Positions 13,401-23,629 of a stretch of 64,000 nt of DNA are shown here, piece after piece; positions within the stretch are counted from its first letter, which is position 1, and every line of letters starts with the position of its first letter. The translations under genes and the position numbers were made by a program. Origin of the DNA: Boswellia sacra (lineage: Eukaryota; Streptophyta; Magnoliopsida; Sapindales; Burseraceae); NCBI GenBank assembly GCA_013180625.2, contig SNVD02011043.1:124001-188000 (forward strand), given 5' to 3'. The notes below the pieces were generated by a model. The model was not told the DNA's origin and made no database searches. It was given only the letters and a program-made list of their open reading frames with translations.

Positions 13401-15264
13401 AATTACTCGAGATGAGAATAATACAAGACAGGGGGAGAATAATCTAAGAAAGGAGTACTATTTAACTGTAAAATCAGTTCCACTAGAAAAGGAGGAAAGC
13501 TGGAAATTATTCTTAGAGAAGGCAGGAATAGCAGAAGATGATGATCAGCATATTAAATCATCATTGGAAAAACACAAGGAGAAGATCGTGTCTCTATGTA
13601 ATGGTTCACCTTTAAGACTAGTCATGCTTGGAGGCTTGCTGTCTACCAAAAAAAATGGAAACTATGATGGCTGGTTAGAAGCCGCTAATACTGCAAATGA
13701 TTCCGATGAAAATATCTGGGATTTATGCTACCAGGACCTACCTTCACAGGTCAAGCCATGTTTGCTCTACATGGTCCTTTTCCCTAGAGGATTCGAGATA
13801 CCTGTGAGGAGGTTGATTCATCTATGGTGTGCTGAGGGATTTGTGACCTCCTTGATTCATAATGGCCAGGAAATAACAGCTGAAGATCTGGCAGAAATGT
13901 ACTTTGAAGAACTAGTTATTAGAAACATGATTCAAGTGAGATGGAGATTAGATGGAAGCCCAAAAGCGTGCCATTTGCCTAATGCTCTGCACAGCGCATT
14001 CTGTCAAAAGGCAACAAATTTTGGATTCCTTTATAATCAACTCCATTCATCTCATAAATCAACAAAACAATTCCACTATGCTCGGCGATTTGCGACCTAC
14101 TTGGTGACCGTCAGCGAGATCTCCTCTAACCCACTCTCTCGTGTTCGGCACCTACGTACTTATATAGCTTTTGACACCCGAATACAAGGCACAACTTCCA
14201 TAGAGACAAGTATGCTGCTTAAGAGGGTTATGGGTAAGAGATGGTTTAGATTGTTGAAGGTACTTGATCTTGAGGGAGTATACAAGCCTAGGAATATAGA
14301 CATTGTAGAACAATTTTTATGCTTGAATTACCTAGGCTTGAGATCAACTTTCATAGATTACCTTCCAGGTTCAGTGGGCGAGTTACAATATCTGGAGACT
14401 TTAGATTTGAAGCACACACGCATTCACAGTATTCCTCATCAGGTATGGCATGCAAGGAACTTGAGACATCTGTATTTAAGCTGGATTAATGGGGTTGCTG
14501 ATTTTAATTCTATTCCCGCCCAACTACCCAACCTGCATACCTTGAGAGGCCTGTACTGCAACCCTGAAAATTCCTCCCTAATAGAATATCTCGGAAATTC
14601 TGGAAGCCTAAGAAAGCTAGGGCTGGCATACAATTCAAGTAGTGAAAGTGGCGGAAGTAGTGGCGGAAGTAGTGGCGGAAGTAGTGGCGAAAGGAGAATA
14701 AGTGAACAGGTTTCCAAATTGACTAGCCTTCAATCCTTGAAGCTGAGATACATTAACGATGATGGTGAATCGGAAGCACGATACCTCACATTGAAGAAAA
14801 TGGATAAGCATCAGAAGTTACATGACTTTTATTTCCGGGGTCAGCTAAATCCAGATTGTGTAATTGATGCTCAGTTTTTTCCGCCTAACCTCAAGACCTT
14901 AACTTTGTCTATGTCAAGACTAGAAGTGGATCCAATGCAAGTGCTAGGGCAGCTGCCTCACCTAAACATCCTTAGGCTTTTTGCTGACTCCTACATAGGG
15001 AAAGAAATGAAATGTCTCGAGGGAGGATTTCCCAAACTCCGTGTGCTTAAACTTTGGAACCTACCGGTAGAACATTGGACCTTGGAGAGAGGAACCATGC
15101 CTTGTCTTCAAGAGTTAGAAGTCAGAAGCTGCAGTATTTTGAAGTTAATTGAAGGGTCAGAACATTTGGCCAGTTTGAACGAATTAATACTGACAAATAT
15201 GTCTTCCAATGTTTTGGACGGGCTGGTAACCAAAAATGGTTATGTCAAACGTGTTAAGCTTTAG
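10495..15264 (+). CDS. CC-NB-LRR (NLR) immune receptor with giant coiled-coil insertion
   Basis: This is one uninterrupted exon of 1,589 codons, with its start at ccATGG. Residues 1-80 look like the first helices of an Rx-type CC domain, with VQDAID (65-70) where the EDVID motif normally lies. Residues about 95-740 are a Glu/Lys/Arg/Asn-rich coiled coil. The rest of an Rx-like domain follows (about 742-784, with MKKLKDEVQAFCSKN). NB-ARC: P-loop GMGGSGKTT (861-869), kinase-2 YLVVVDQDV (937-945), RNBS-B GKIIIITRDE (965-974), GLPL position CNGSPL (1035-1040), and an RNBS-D-like CLLYMVLFP (from 1089) leading to HLWCAEGF. The MHD position reads HLPNALH (1160-1166). LRRs run from about 1210 to the end, with a Gly/Ser tract at about 1381-1400. 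The family senses pathogen effectors. Here the P-loop is intact but the kinase-2 and MHD positions are non-canonical. Most NLRs of this class have about 850-1,000 residues, so the excess is the coiled coil. A 3'UTR intron is likely (donor after 15,273, acceptor near 15,376). Confidence 0.9.
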   Translation: MDTEIIVSSLIEKLNKNKSTIIHPMFGNTVQTAVENLKLLRDHSRKNQSVNGAEIPRLLKAVYSVQDAIDNLLTIKQQQQRDSRKEKSAREGGGILMEEEKLEKQQKKLTGEIEQLNREEEELRREKEELKRQENELRGGVEELQRKEEELNRKKEKLPRKEKELQIQIEESERKKEKCHRQKEEEELQLRENKQRQRNNEELQKEKEELLRKNEEMLRENEASQRKIEQSLRKQEESLRVLRREEAELQKKREELERRKEKLLGKEKEEGLLLRENEEWQRENKESLNKNEEFQKNNEELRRKTEGLQRDKEKSLRDNEELQEIIRREEEELWKKIEEFEKRQMNKEEELRLRESLNENEQLLNQKKELLITYLIDLGIEKKDGNLFFQREKISELRRDMAELQGKEIEFLNKIKELEGKKEKWQRDNEEFQRQNQELLKEKEDFQKLSEVLLKDIEKLQKSSEVLLRDIEKLQKRNKELAAEKERLRGEKEELRRDVEETKRKEDGLGREREELQRKGTEMRTNKEELETKKNKWLRENEQLKYESEELLRKDKDLQEHNEVLLRDVEKLKKDIEDLWIEKKSLKKEEKELRTAVEETRRQEKELRREKEELQGKIEITESKKEKWQRKKEEQELLLRKNKERQRENEKLKKENEKSQRQNEEFRRQNEELLSENENLLRDNETLLRENKELLRDVETLLRDIEKLHKDNDKMQRGDENFSGKKKELPTATNKFPSTRMHFLGRKVFKRPFMCFKPLCYEIVFLCKMKKLKDEVQAFCSKNDDKGGAADNNDSGQHRQHQPRGKISDFCLGENCVVGFDKQINDLVGKLVPVELLSDIDQLQQDRNNESPQTQVIKVIGMGGSGKTTLIRTVYNKLNVKLHFSIRAWVQVSSIANDRDLWIDLLKQIDATKLGLEAFSEEDMVSRLTKLLEDTKYLVVVDQDVEKPHFLKALTSALCSSSNKGKIIIITRDENNTRQGENNLRKEYYLTVKSVPLEKEESWKLFLEKAGIAEDDDQHIKSSLEKHKEKIVSLCNGSPLRLVMLGGLLSTKKNGNYDGWLEAANTANDSDENIWDLCYQDLPSQVKPCLLYMVLFPRGFEIPVRRLIHLWCAEGFVTSLIHNGQEITAEDLAEMYFEELVIRNMIQVRWRLDGSPKACHLPNALHSAFCQKATNFGFLYNQLHSSHKSTKQFHYARRFATYLVTVSEISSNPLSRVRHLRTYIAFDTRIQGTTSIETSMLLKRVMGKRWFRLLKVLDLEGVYKPRNIDIVEQFLCLNYLGLRSTFIDYLPGSVGELQYLETLDLKHTRIHSIPHQVWHARNLRHLYLSWINGVADFNSIPAQLPNLHTLRGLYCNPENSSLIEYLGNSGSLRKLGLAYNSSSESGGSSGGSSGGSSGERRISEQVSKLTSLQSLKLRYINDDGESEARYLTLKKMDKHQKLHDFYFRGQLNPDCVIDAQFFPPNLKTLTLSMSRLEVDPMQVLGQLPHLNILRLFADSYIGKEMKCLEGGFPKLRVLKLWNLPVEHWTLERGTMPCLQELEVRSCSILKLIEGSEHLASLNELILTNMSSNVLDGLVTKNGYVKRVKL
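11848..11949 (+). repeat. 51-bp tandem repeat within the NLR coiled coil
   Basis: Two adjacent, nearly identical 51-bp units encode the 17-residue unit SEVLLKDIEKLQK and its sister SEVLLRDIEKLQK. This is direct evidence that the coiled coil grew by in-frame tandem duplication. Looser units of about 100-130 residues also recur (around residues 160-210, 250-290 and 615-650). They are recognised by repeated RKKEKxxRxKEEEELxLREN-like patterns. Confidence 0.75.
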
Positions 15265-16330
15265 TATCCAGGTAGCTTTCAGGTTTTATTGAGATTTTTG
15301 TTCGATGGATACTTAATTTTTCAATGTCTTTATTTTAAAATGATAAATAAGATTTGACGAAAATTTGAATTTACAGGTTCTGAAAAAGCCTAGTCTTCAA
15401 CCACTCTGCAGCTCACCGCTGAAACTGAGACTCCGTTCACCTCCTTGAAGCTTCAACAGTGATACTCGTTGAGTAATAGAATTGTGATAATTATTAATTA
15501 TTTTTTCATTTCATTTTTTATTTGGTCATCATTTGTTTAATCTCAAGACCATCAAGACCAATGCAGCAACATCAAAATTAAGATGGCCATTGTTTGATTC
15601 AGACTGGTAATTTTTTTTTCTCTCTCTCTCTTTTTCTTAGTCAACTTTTATTTATACTTATGTTAGATGGGTTGAGTTAACATTGCTCTAAATCAGTCGT
15701 ATCATCCTCTGCACGTATCGTTAAATGATTTTGTGCAAATCTCATCCAAATCCAGTAGTTTTTTTCAATAATTTTGTTTATCAAATAGAATCTTAAATAG
15801 TCTTTTTTTTTATTATTGGACCTCATAAACCCTCTATGGTTTTCTTGAGTAATTTTGTTCTGCAGGAATTAAGCAGAGATAACCTTTCTAATAATCATAT
15901 TCTGCATAATTTCAAATATACTTGCTTTATAATTTTTACTCCGTACCTGTATTTTAGATTAATAAAATAATGGCCTTTTCTTGACATTGTACATTTAGCT
16001 GAACAGAGTTTGTGCGTAGGAGGTGATTGAAAGATTAACTCGGAAGACTGAACCAAGCTGGGTCTTCAGGGATTGTATGGATACTGCTTTTAAATGTATG
16101 CTCAAGACAGCTGGGAATTACTGATAAACTAAATTAATATAAGAATCATATAAACTTCTGTGTTATTCTTCACTATTTAATTAACATGTGAACGAGATAT
16201 AAAGCATTGCGATGCATTGCTGCCGCCCGCTTTAATTCTCAGAAGACTGTTGTGATATCATTTTTAATCATTATAGAGTGTTGTGATAGCAAGCTGGGCC
16301 TTCAGGGAGTATATTAATACTGCTTTTAAA
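15265..16330 (+). other. 3' region of NLR gene with likely UTR introns and a local duplication
   Basis: Just after the stop codon is a donor-like site (ccag|gtagct at 15,273), with an acceptor-like site (tttacag) near 15,376, so the 3'UTR is probably spliced. Farther on, a segment of about 80 bp is present twice, near 16,050-16,125 and 16,285-16,360. Both copies contain cttcaggga and actgcttttaaatgt. No open frame is supported. Confidence 0.45.
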
Positions 16331-16376
16331 TGTTTGCTCGGAACAGCTGGGAAAGATTAACACCCAGGACACCTTC

Positions 16377-16612
16377 CATAGAAAGGAATGAAACACATGA
16401 AGGGCCGCTGAGACACCTTCCCGCCGAATATTTTTCCTTCTTCTTTCCAGATATTTCTATTTCAGAAGGGCAAATTTTCTCCTCCGAGCTGAAAATTGTG
16501 TTTTTCTCTTCTCCAGCAATTCGTCATTTTCCTTACGAGATTCTTCGTTCTCTCTCAGCAATTTTCGGTTCTCCCTCTGCAATTCTTCCATTTCAATACT
16601 TGTTTTATGGTC
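16377..16612 (-). pseudogene. NLR coiled-coil fragment, antisense to the intact NLR
   Basis: Read on the minus strand, this encodes a piece of the same Glu/Asn/Lys-rich coiled coil (words such as ELQRENRKLLRENEE). It runs to the join that precedes the GRKVF-like segment of the intact NLR near 12,720. It is in opposite orientation to the intact gene and about 1.1 kb beyond its stop codon. It lacks NB-ARC and LRR parts and has no start codon. It is the outer tip of the left palindrome arm. A matching piece in sense orientation sits at 33,655-33,847. Confidence 0.75.
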
Positions 16613-16616
16613 TATT

Positions 16617-17372
16617 TGTTTGGGATTGCTCGAAAAGTGGTGTAAGAAAATCAGTTAACAGTTGTACCATCTCAAAACGTTACGGATGTTTGATAAATTA
16701 ACTTTTCAAAATTTTTGTGCTATACAAAAGCTATAAATATGTATTTGGTCAATTTAATTGATACTCAACAATTCAATTTCAACAAAATTATTAAAATTTA
16801 CATAATGTTAATAAAAAAAATAGTTAGTATAATATCTAAATATATTTAAAATATACTATTGAAATAATTAAATTGTTTGTTAAATATTAAGAATAAATTA
16901 AATAAAATAATTAAATATATTTATTAATTTATTCTTAAAAATAATAAAAATAGAAAATAGAAAACTAAAACATTCACTAGAGTTATCATCGTTGGCTGTT
17001 GATGGTCTGGTGTGTCCGATGACAATAAATTTCACCGCTATTTTTTATTTTACAGAAAATTAATTTTAAAAAATAATTTTGAAAAGAATTTAAATTTAAA
17101 TTAATTAATTAATTAATTTTAAAACTCTAATATTGAAAGGTATTTCTGGATTTTTATTATTTGAGAAGGACAATTTTGGTATTTTGATACATCAAAATTT
17201 TAATTTTTCGAAATCAATATTTAAAAGTTGTCTAATACCTGCTTTTGCAATTTGATACGAAAATATATTTTTGAGCAGCTTGGACAATCAGTTTTGAAAT
17301 AGTTTATCAAACACTAAAATAGTTGTAACTAATAGTGGAATCCAAAAGCTACTGTACAATAGCATTACCAAA
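16617..17372. mobile_element. hAT-like non-autonomous element (tentative)
   Basis: This is present in the left arm but absent from the matching place in the right arm. The ends look like imperfect inverted repeats: tgtttgggattgct on the left, and agcattaccaaaca on the right, whose complement begins tgtttggtaatgct. These resemble common plant hAT-type MITE termini. The interior is AT-rich with no transposase. The TSD could not be fixed, so boundaries are approximate. Confidence 0.5.
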
Positions 17373-18008
17373 CACACACAAAACCAAGGTTGACCGTTCT
17401 TTATACAACTTCCACAACAATATTCGCTATCTCACAAAACATATGGCATTTTGAAAAAAAAAAAAGGCATTTGCTTTTTAAACGGCGTAACCTGTCAAAA
17501 CTTGTATAAATAGCATTATTAAAAGTTTACAAGTTGATTAAATTATATACATTTGCTTTTTATTAGCTAGGTTGTAGTTGTTAAAGTTTTAGGGGGAAAA
17601 AAGTCTAATGCTAGGATCTTTTTTAGGATTAATGATGGTGAGGATTGATTAGGACGTGGGTACGTAGTATGGAGTAATATCATTTGTTTACATAATCATT
17701 TGATTTTATATATATATATAGACACAAAGAGAGAGAGAGGTATTTGGGACGTATTTTTTTATAGGTACGTGCACTTCATTTAATTGTGTCATTAATCATT
17801 AAATAGAGAACAATCTTCAAATATGAGTGTATCTCAAAATTCTAGGAGTGCAACTTTTGATATTTCAAAATGCATGAAGTGCTTTAGATTTTAAAAATTC
17901 TCCAATAGTGAATTTCATAGCCAAGTTCCACACAAAGGCATATTTAATTTCCTTAAATTTGAAGATTTATACCTATAAATTCTCATATTTGGCTTGGGTT
18001 TAAAGAAA

Positions 18009-18222
18009 GAGTAATGCTACTCATACAAACTACTTATACAAACTCACACATACAAACTGATGTGGCATTCCTATATGATCGTCACATCATCCACGTTAAT
18101 TAATGACATTTATTATTAATACAGATTTTTCAAATCATTGTATTTATTTATCAAATCATATCATGCCACATCAGTTTGTATGTTTGAGTTTGTATAAGTA
18201 GTTTGTATGAGTAGCATTACTC
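18009..18222. mobile_element. MULE-type MITE, 9-bp TSD
   Basis: This 214-bp element has near-perfect terminal inverted repeats of roughly 60 bases, starting gagtaatgctactc and ending gagtagcattactc. It is flanked by the 9-base direct repeat TTAAAGAAA (18,000-18,008 and 18,223-18,231). A 9-base TSD is the hallmark of Mutator-like insertions. The element is absent from the right arm, so it inserted after the duplication. No coding capacity. Confidence 0.85.
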
Positions 18223-18553
18223 TTAAAGAAAATAAAAAGACCAGTAGATGCTTAAATGTCATCTATGTAGGATAACTTTGTAAGATTTTTAGTGGAAGTT
18301 ACAATATTCTTGTCCCTAGGTTTTGAAGTGATAAAATATATGGTTTCTAGCCCAAATTGATATGAATCATTATACTTGTATTCAAGACAACGTCAATAAG
18401 TACCCTTAGGTTTTGACTTAATTTCAAACGAAGAACGATTATGCTTTTAATCAATCACACCTTTGAAATTGTTTATTTTTAATCAATATCACTCCTAAAA
18501 ATGATAATTTGAGAGGTGAAAATAATCATTTAAAGACAACTTTAGAGGTGTGA

Positions 18554-21233
18554 TGTCACACCCCGATTCTTATAGATTTAGAATGCAACTATAGACAGTC
18601 ATTCCAAACAATGCCTCAATGATTTATCACAAAATATTAATTTTATTTCATAAAATAGAGCTCCAATCAACAACCACCATATGTCTTTACATATACAATA
18701 ATCAAAAATATTCAAAAATAAACTACACAAAATGATGTTTTAGCGGCTTGTGGTTGCCAAGGGAACTCTGTTGTCGCCGCACCAAAATCCTTCATTGTTT
18801 ATCACACTATCGTTCATCTAAGGCACACAATAAACTAATGAGTAATTCACCCAGTAAGTAAGCTAAATGAAGGCACTAGCAATGATTAATCAACAAAAAT
18901 TTAAATACAAGTGTGGTTACTATTCATTACTTGTCTTATAAGTAATCAGTTACTTGTTACAGAAGTCAAAAAGCATTGTTCACATTTTAACAGTCGCGCT
19001 CCTGCGCGAGAGATCTTGTGCAGCAGTGCCAAGTCTCTGGTTCATATTGTTTTCAAGATTTCAAAGTGACGCTCCTACACCAAAGGAGTTGCACGTCTAT
19101 GCCAACTCTTTGCCCAAAATGTTTTAGGTCAATTAAGGTTGCGCTCCTGCACCAATTGTTTGTTTTGGCCTATAATTTTTAGCTCCTTTTCATCACTTAT
19201 ACATTCACACCATTACTAATTTTATTTCATATATGCCTTTTTCAAGCCATTCCTATTACTTATACACACCTATGCACTTATTACATTTCATACATGCCTT
19301 TCTTAGGCCATTCTCATCACACATACCTGTATGCTCGTATTTCATTTCCATATAACTTAGGGACACATACATTATATACTATCACATGTTTGAGGCTAGT
19401 CCAACAATCCAGGTGATATTGGTCATATGCTATCGAATCCTATGCAAGGAAACACATGGTTCAGACCTCACCTCATTCAATCAATTACAGATTCCCATGT
19501 GACACTTTGTATATATTGTGTCCGCTTTGTGGTTCTCATAACCTTCAACAGGTGAGCCTCACACAATTTAAGAGGTGTCATGCATCAATCACATAATGAG
19601 CATTCAATGTCCCAAGGTTTTAACATGCCATTCACTTTCATAGCAATTCACAATTCAGTTCATGCTTTCATATATCAAAATTCACATTTCAATCTCACAA
19701 ACGAAGCTCTAAGTTAAGCTTCTCATCCATCACAACATATCACATTCAATTCGTGAGTTCACATTTCCTTCCATCACACACACAACAATTTATTTACCAT
19801 AACATTAGCATTTAACAAGGTCACAATGCACAAATACCACATATAACATAACAACGAATTTATTGTGTCCTCAGAACAAGGTTAGCTTACTTCCTAATCG
19901 AATTTTCATCGTAGAGTCCTTAATTTTACCTAGAAACCATAACAAAACTTCTTTAAGGATTCAACAGCGATAACAAATCCCTTTACTGACTCAACTTTAC
20001 ACACATGCAATTGGATGATTTTTAGGAAGTTAATACCTATCTCAAAATCTATATAATTTTGTAGATCACATGTATACACATATAACATATCCGATACAAA
20101 TTATGAGAACAAAATGGGAGTGTATATCCTTTAAAGTCACCTAATCTAGCGCGCTTCTAATTCCTGCCTGATGACCTCTCCACTAAGCAGTCCGGCTTTA
20201 AAAATTTATAACCCTCAACAAATATCAACTCCTTACAAAAATTTACCATCTAATAAAAGACACATCTAAAATGATCTAACCAAAAATCACAACTTTTTAA
20301 TGAGTTTAGGTTAGTTAAAAGCAATTTATATTGCTTACTCTGTTCTGAAAGTTGAAACTGTCAGTTTTATAAGCCCAAATTTGAAAAATCATAACAATTC
20401 ATACAAAGCTTTAAAAACCATGAAAATTTTTAGTTTACAAGAACACATGTTCAAGGTCTTGAATACCAAAAATCAGGAGTTTTTATGAAGATTTAGTCCC
20501 TCAAATAAAATTCATTTCCCCCTGCTTTGTTTTAAAATAGTGGAAGTTTGATTCCATTTTAGCAAATTCAAAAATTCACCATAAATCACACACTTCGAAT
20601 TTTATGTGATTCAAAATTCTACATAATTCTAGGCATGTCTACCTTCACCTATAATAATTTCAAAACCAAAAGGTCACCTTCGAATTTCTAGTAATTTTTG
20701 GACTTAAAACTACTCAGTATAAAAGCTCTATAGGATTTGAACTCAAACACTATTTCTAGCTTCCTAATAACATCCAATCTTCTTAAATCTTTCATAACTC
20801 ATCCTAATTCATGATATACAGGGTAAAGAAATGCCATTAATCACTATCAAACCTAATAATTTATGACAATATTTCATGGTTATAGGCTAGAAATAGGAGA
20901 AAATAGTAAAGTCTACATTTCCTCCTTCTAAAGCCTTCAATTTCTCCTTCAAATGCTTTGCAAACTAGAGAGGGTGAGAGAGAACAGGGGGTTTAGAGCA
21001 TAAAAACGAATGAAATATTCTCTAGAAATCTCTTAAACCCTCTCCTTTATATACTTATCTACTTAGGCAAATTTTTAGTAGTCGTCCATGTTTCTAAGCC
21101 TTTCTACATAATTCTTCCATCTCTTACCTATTAGCATGTCACTCCCTTGCATACACATAGTTAATAATACTAATAACACACACATTATGATGCAGTGAAG
21201 GTTAGGCACACTTAAAAATTTTAAAATGTCACA
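18554..21233 (-). mobile_element. solo long LTR, family A copy 2 (2,680 bp), TSD TGTGA
   Basis: On the plus strand it begins TGTCACACCCC and ends ATGTCACA, keeping TG...CA termini. It is flanked by the 5-base repeat TGTGA (18,549-18,553 and 21,234-21,238). It is co-linear, in reverse, with copies at 27,083-29,851 and 30,603-33,561. No primer-binding site, polypurine tract or gag-pol follows, so it is a solo LTR left by LTR-LTR recombination. The very long LTR suggests a gypsy-type parent, but without an internal domain this stays open. Confidence 0.85.
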
Positions 21234-22582
21234 TGTGATTTATGAAAAATGTATAGTCGTTTTTCAACAAAAAATTAAACAAAAACTCGAATGTATTTAC
21301 TGTAATTATCCCATTTCTATTATATTGTTAGGACAACTCAATGGTTCAAATACTTACACTAAGATTTGGTGTCCATTTAAGATTAATTTCTGTTGAAAAT
21401 TTCGAAGTTGATTAATTTTAAAAGAATGTCTAAGCTCAATTGATTCTTCAAAATTATCATTTTCAGCTAATTAATTAATACTTTTACTAAAATATTAAAA
21501 ATTGAAAAATCAAAACTTAGATAGTTTGTCAAAGAATTAAACACTTAGTTTTTGTATGAAATTTGATTGTCAGGCTATAAAAAACTATATTCCAATTCAG
21601 TGGCAAATAGATTTTCATGATTTTATAGCTTGCAACAAATGGGGGCCAAAAAATCCAAATTTTTGAATTTCAAACAAATTGGAATTCTGATATTCCCTTT
21701 TTAGATTTTTGGTTCATAACTACTTCCAATATAATTTGAGCAATTCTATGTATTCTTTCTCTTAGCTCAGCTGGAATGATTAACTTTTTCTTTACTTCAA
21801 TGACAAGGTTATGCTTTAACAAAGGAAATGGAATTTTTTTTAAAAACAATAAAATCAAGAGAATACAACCATTTGCTTTAAAAAGCTGTAAAATATCATT
21901 ATTTTGCTTTTTTTGTTCTTTGGATATGTAAAGTGAACAATAACAATTTGCCTTTAACTTTAGACTCATCACTTTTATCTTTAAATGGGACAAAGCTGAT
22001 ATACCCTTTTTCCTTGTAGCAAGTTTGGTATCAAAATCTACCCGTGTAGGATGGCTAGACACTAACTCATATTCGTTTCTTGTCTTAAATTTAAAGGCCT
22101 AGTTCCTTGTAATTTGAATTGACCTATTTATGAGGTAAGGAAACTACAATAAATAGGAAGTTTTAGGCAATTTTTTCATTAATCCATATTTGTGTTTGTG
22201 ATATAGGCAAGTTATATGAAAACATGCCAAATATTTTTTTCGTCTTCTCTGTAGGATGTAAGAAGAATTGCACTTTTGTTTGCCTTTGCTAAATATATGT
22301 ATATATAAACAAATTACTAAATTATTACTACTAAGTCAAGATCTTAAAAGAGAATGCACTTATTCTGTTGACAGCTATTTTTTTTAATCATTTATCTTGT
22401 TTTCTTTTCTTGCTTTTGGCTTAAACAAGTAATGGATCTAACACTGACTATATCATTTCTAGTCGTAACACTACTAAAAAGCCAATTCACTCGTGAATAT
22501 CACATATTCTTGTGTATTTTTTGTATTTGCATCCTCATTAACTGGTGACACCTAGAAGCAAGTTAAAAAGCCAATTCAAGTC

Positions 22583-22635
22583 GAAACGAAGTGAATGAGA
22601 CAGAGGGTGGGATTTAAAACATTTCACTTCGTTTC
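22583..22635. repeat. small hairpin in the left arm, mirrored in the right arm
   Basis: GAAACGAAGTGAA (22,583-22,595) pairs with TTCACTTCGTTTC (22,623-22,635) across a loop of about 27 bases. The same arrangement occurs mirrored near 23,898-23,953 in the right arm. The small hairpin overlaps the 43-base block that is identical between the arms. Its role is unknown. Confidence 0.7.
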
Positions 22636-22965
22636 TCATTCTCATGTAAAAGAGCAACTGGAAGTGATATCAGATAATCAAGAGTCTGGAAGAAAGAAGA
22701 GAGCTCACCAATGATTGCCTCAAGTATGTATTATTACTTCTAAATTTGCTTTGAGATAACTTATTAATTTTTTTGGTGACGCTAAGTGCTGCTTAAACTT
22801 GCGTAGTTTTTTTCTTCATTTTGAGCTAATTACATGTTAATGCAAACGAGGGAATCAAATGAATATAGCAGCTTGATGTGCAAAATGTTGCAATTATTAT
22901 TTCATATAATCATATATAACTGCTGTCCTGTCTTTGCTCTAGCTAGCATTTCATACAAGTGCTGT

Positions 22966-23629
22966 CAGTATTCTCATATAATGATAGCTGGTTTTCTCAT
23001 ATATCGACATTGATTTCTGGGCATTTCTTTGTTCGTTTCACCCTATTGCTTGAAGTACTTTTCGTTACCTAAAGCTTCCTTTCCATTCCTAATGTCGAAT
23101 GATTTAAATTCAGTTGTTAGCAGTTTGACCTATTCAAAGACAAGGATACTAACGGATGTATTTTCTCCAAGTTTGGAAAAATTCTGGAGGGAATTTTGGG
23201 ATTTACGCGTAACAGTTCTTAGCCCTACCCTCCAAATACTACTTGTTTGAAGTCTAAAAAAGCAGAAAGCAACTACATATGTATAAGAATAATGAGTTCT
23301 TTTAACAAAAATTTTGTTTAGTCTTTCATCTTACATAATTCAATTATTAAGATTTATGATCTTAAAAAGTCACAGCACATCTAATGTGCTAATCAATTGT
23401 ATATTGAAATAAGTGACTAGATCAAGATTTTTCTGTCAGAAAAAACTAAAATAAATAAACGGCATTTTTATGATCAACTTCATTCCCCTAGCTTGTTTCG
23501 CTTTTTCTCAGCTATATATGATAAACCACTAACATAAGACATCTAAAGATTCCATTCGAACATTTTATTAGGCTTAAGTTATAAATGTATAACGTTGTAA
23601 AAAGAGTACACTTAAGCAAAATCAATTGA
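22966..23629. other. loop (spacer) of the giant inverted repeat
   Basis: This single-copy-looking sequence between the arms has no inverted partner that I can see. It contains a 73-codon open frame (23,029-23,250) that resembles no known family, with no other support for a gene. Confidence 0.5.

Larger units (their letters stand above)
16377..22965 (+). repeat. left arm of giant inverted repeat
   Basis: This arm matches the reverse complement of 23,630-33,847 in order. Blocks seen: 16,377-16,612 with 33,655-33,847; 17,376-17,465 with 33,567-33,630 plus 30,560-30,600; 17,465-17,985 with 30,150-30,590; 21,380-21,500 with 30,010-30,140; and 21,497-22,965 with 26,551 down to about 23,630. The gaps are explained by transposons in one arm or the other. 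One 43-base stretch (22,571-22,613) is identical to its partner (23,923-23,965). Overall identity is moderate with many small indels, so the duplication is old. Edges are approximate. Confidence 0.8.

Noticed and set aside
21670..22062. A 130-codon minus-strand frame in the left arm as a gene
   Set aside because: A related stretch in the right arm is broken by stops and by the TRIM insertion, and no family is recognised. It may be a gene relic, but I cannot support a call.
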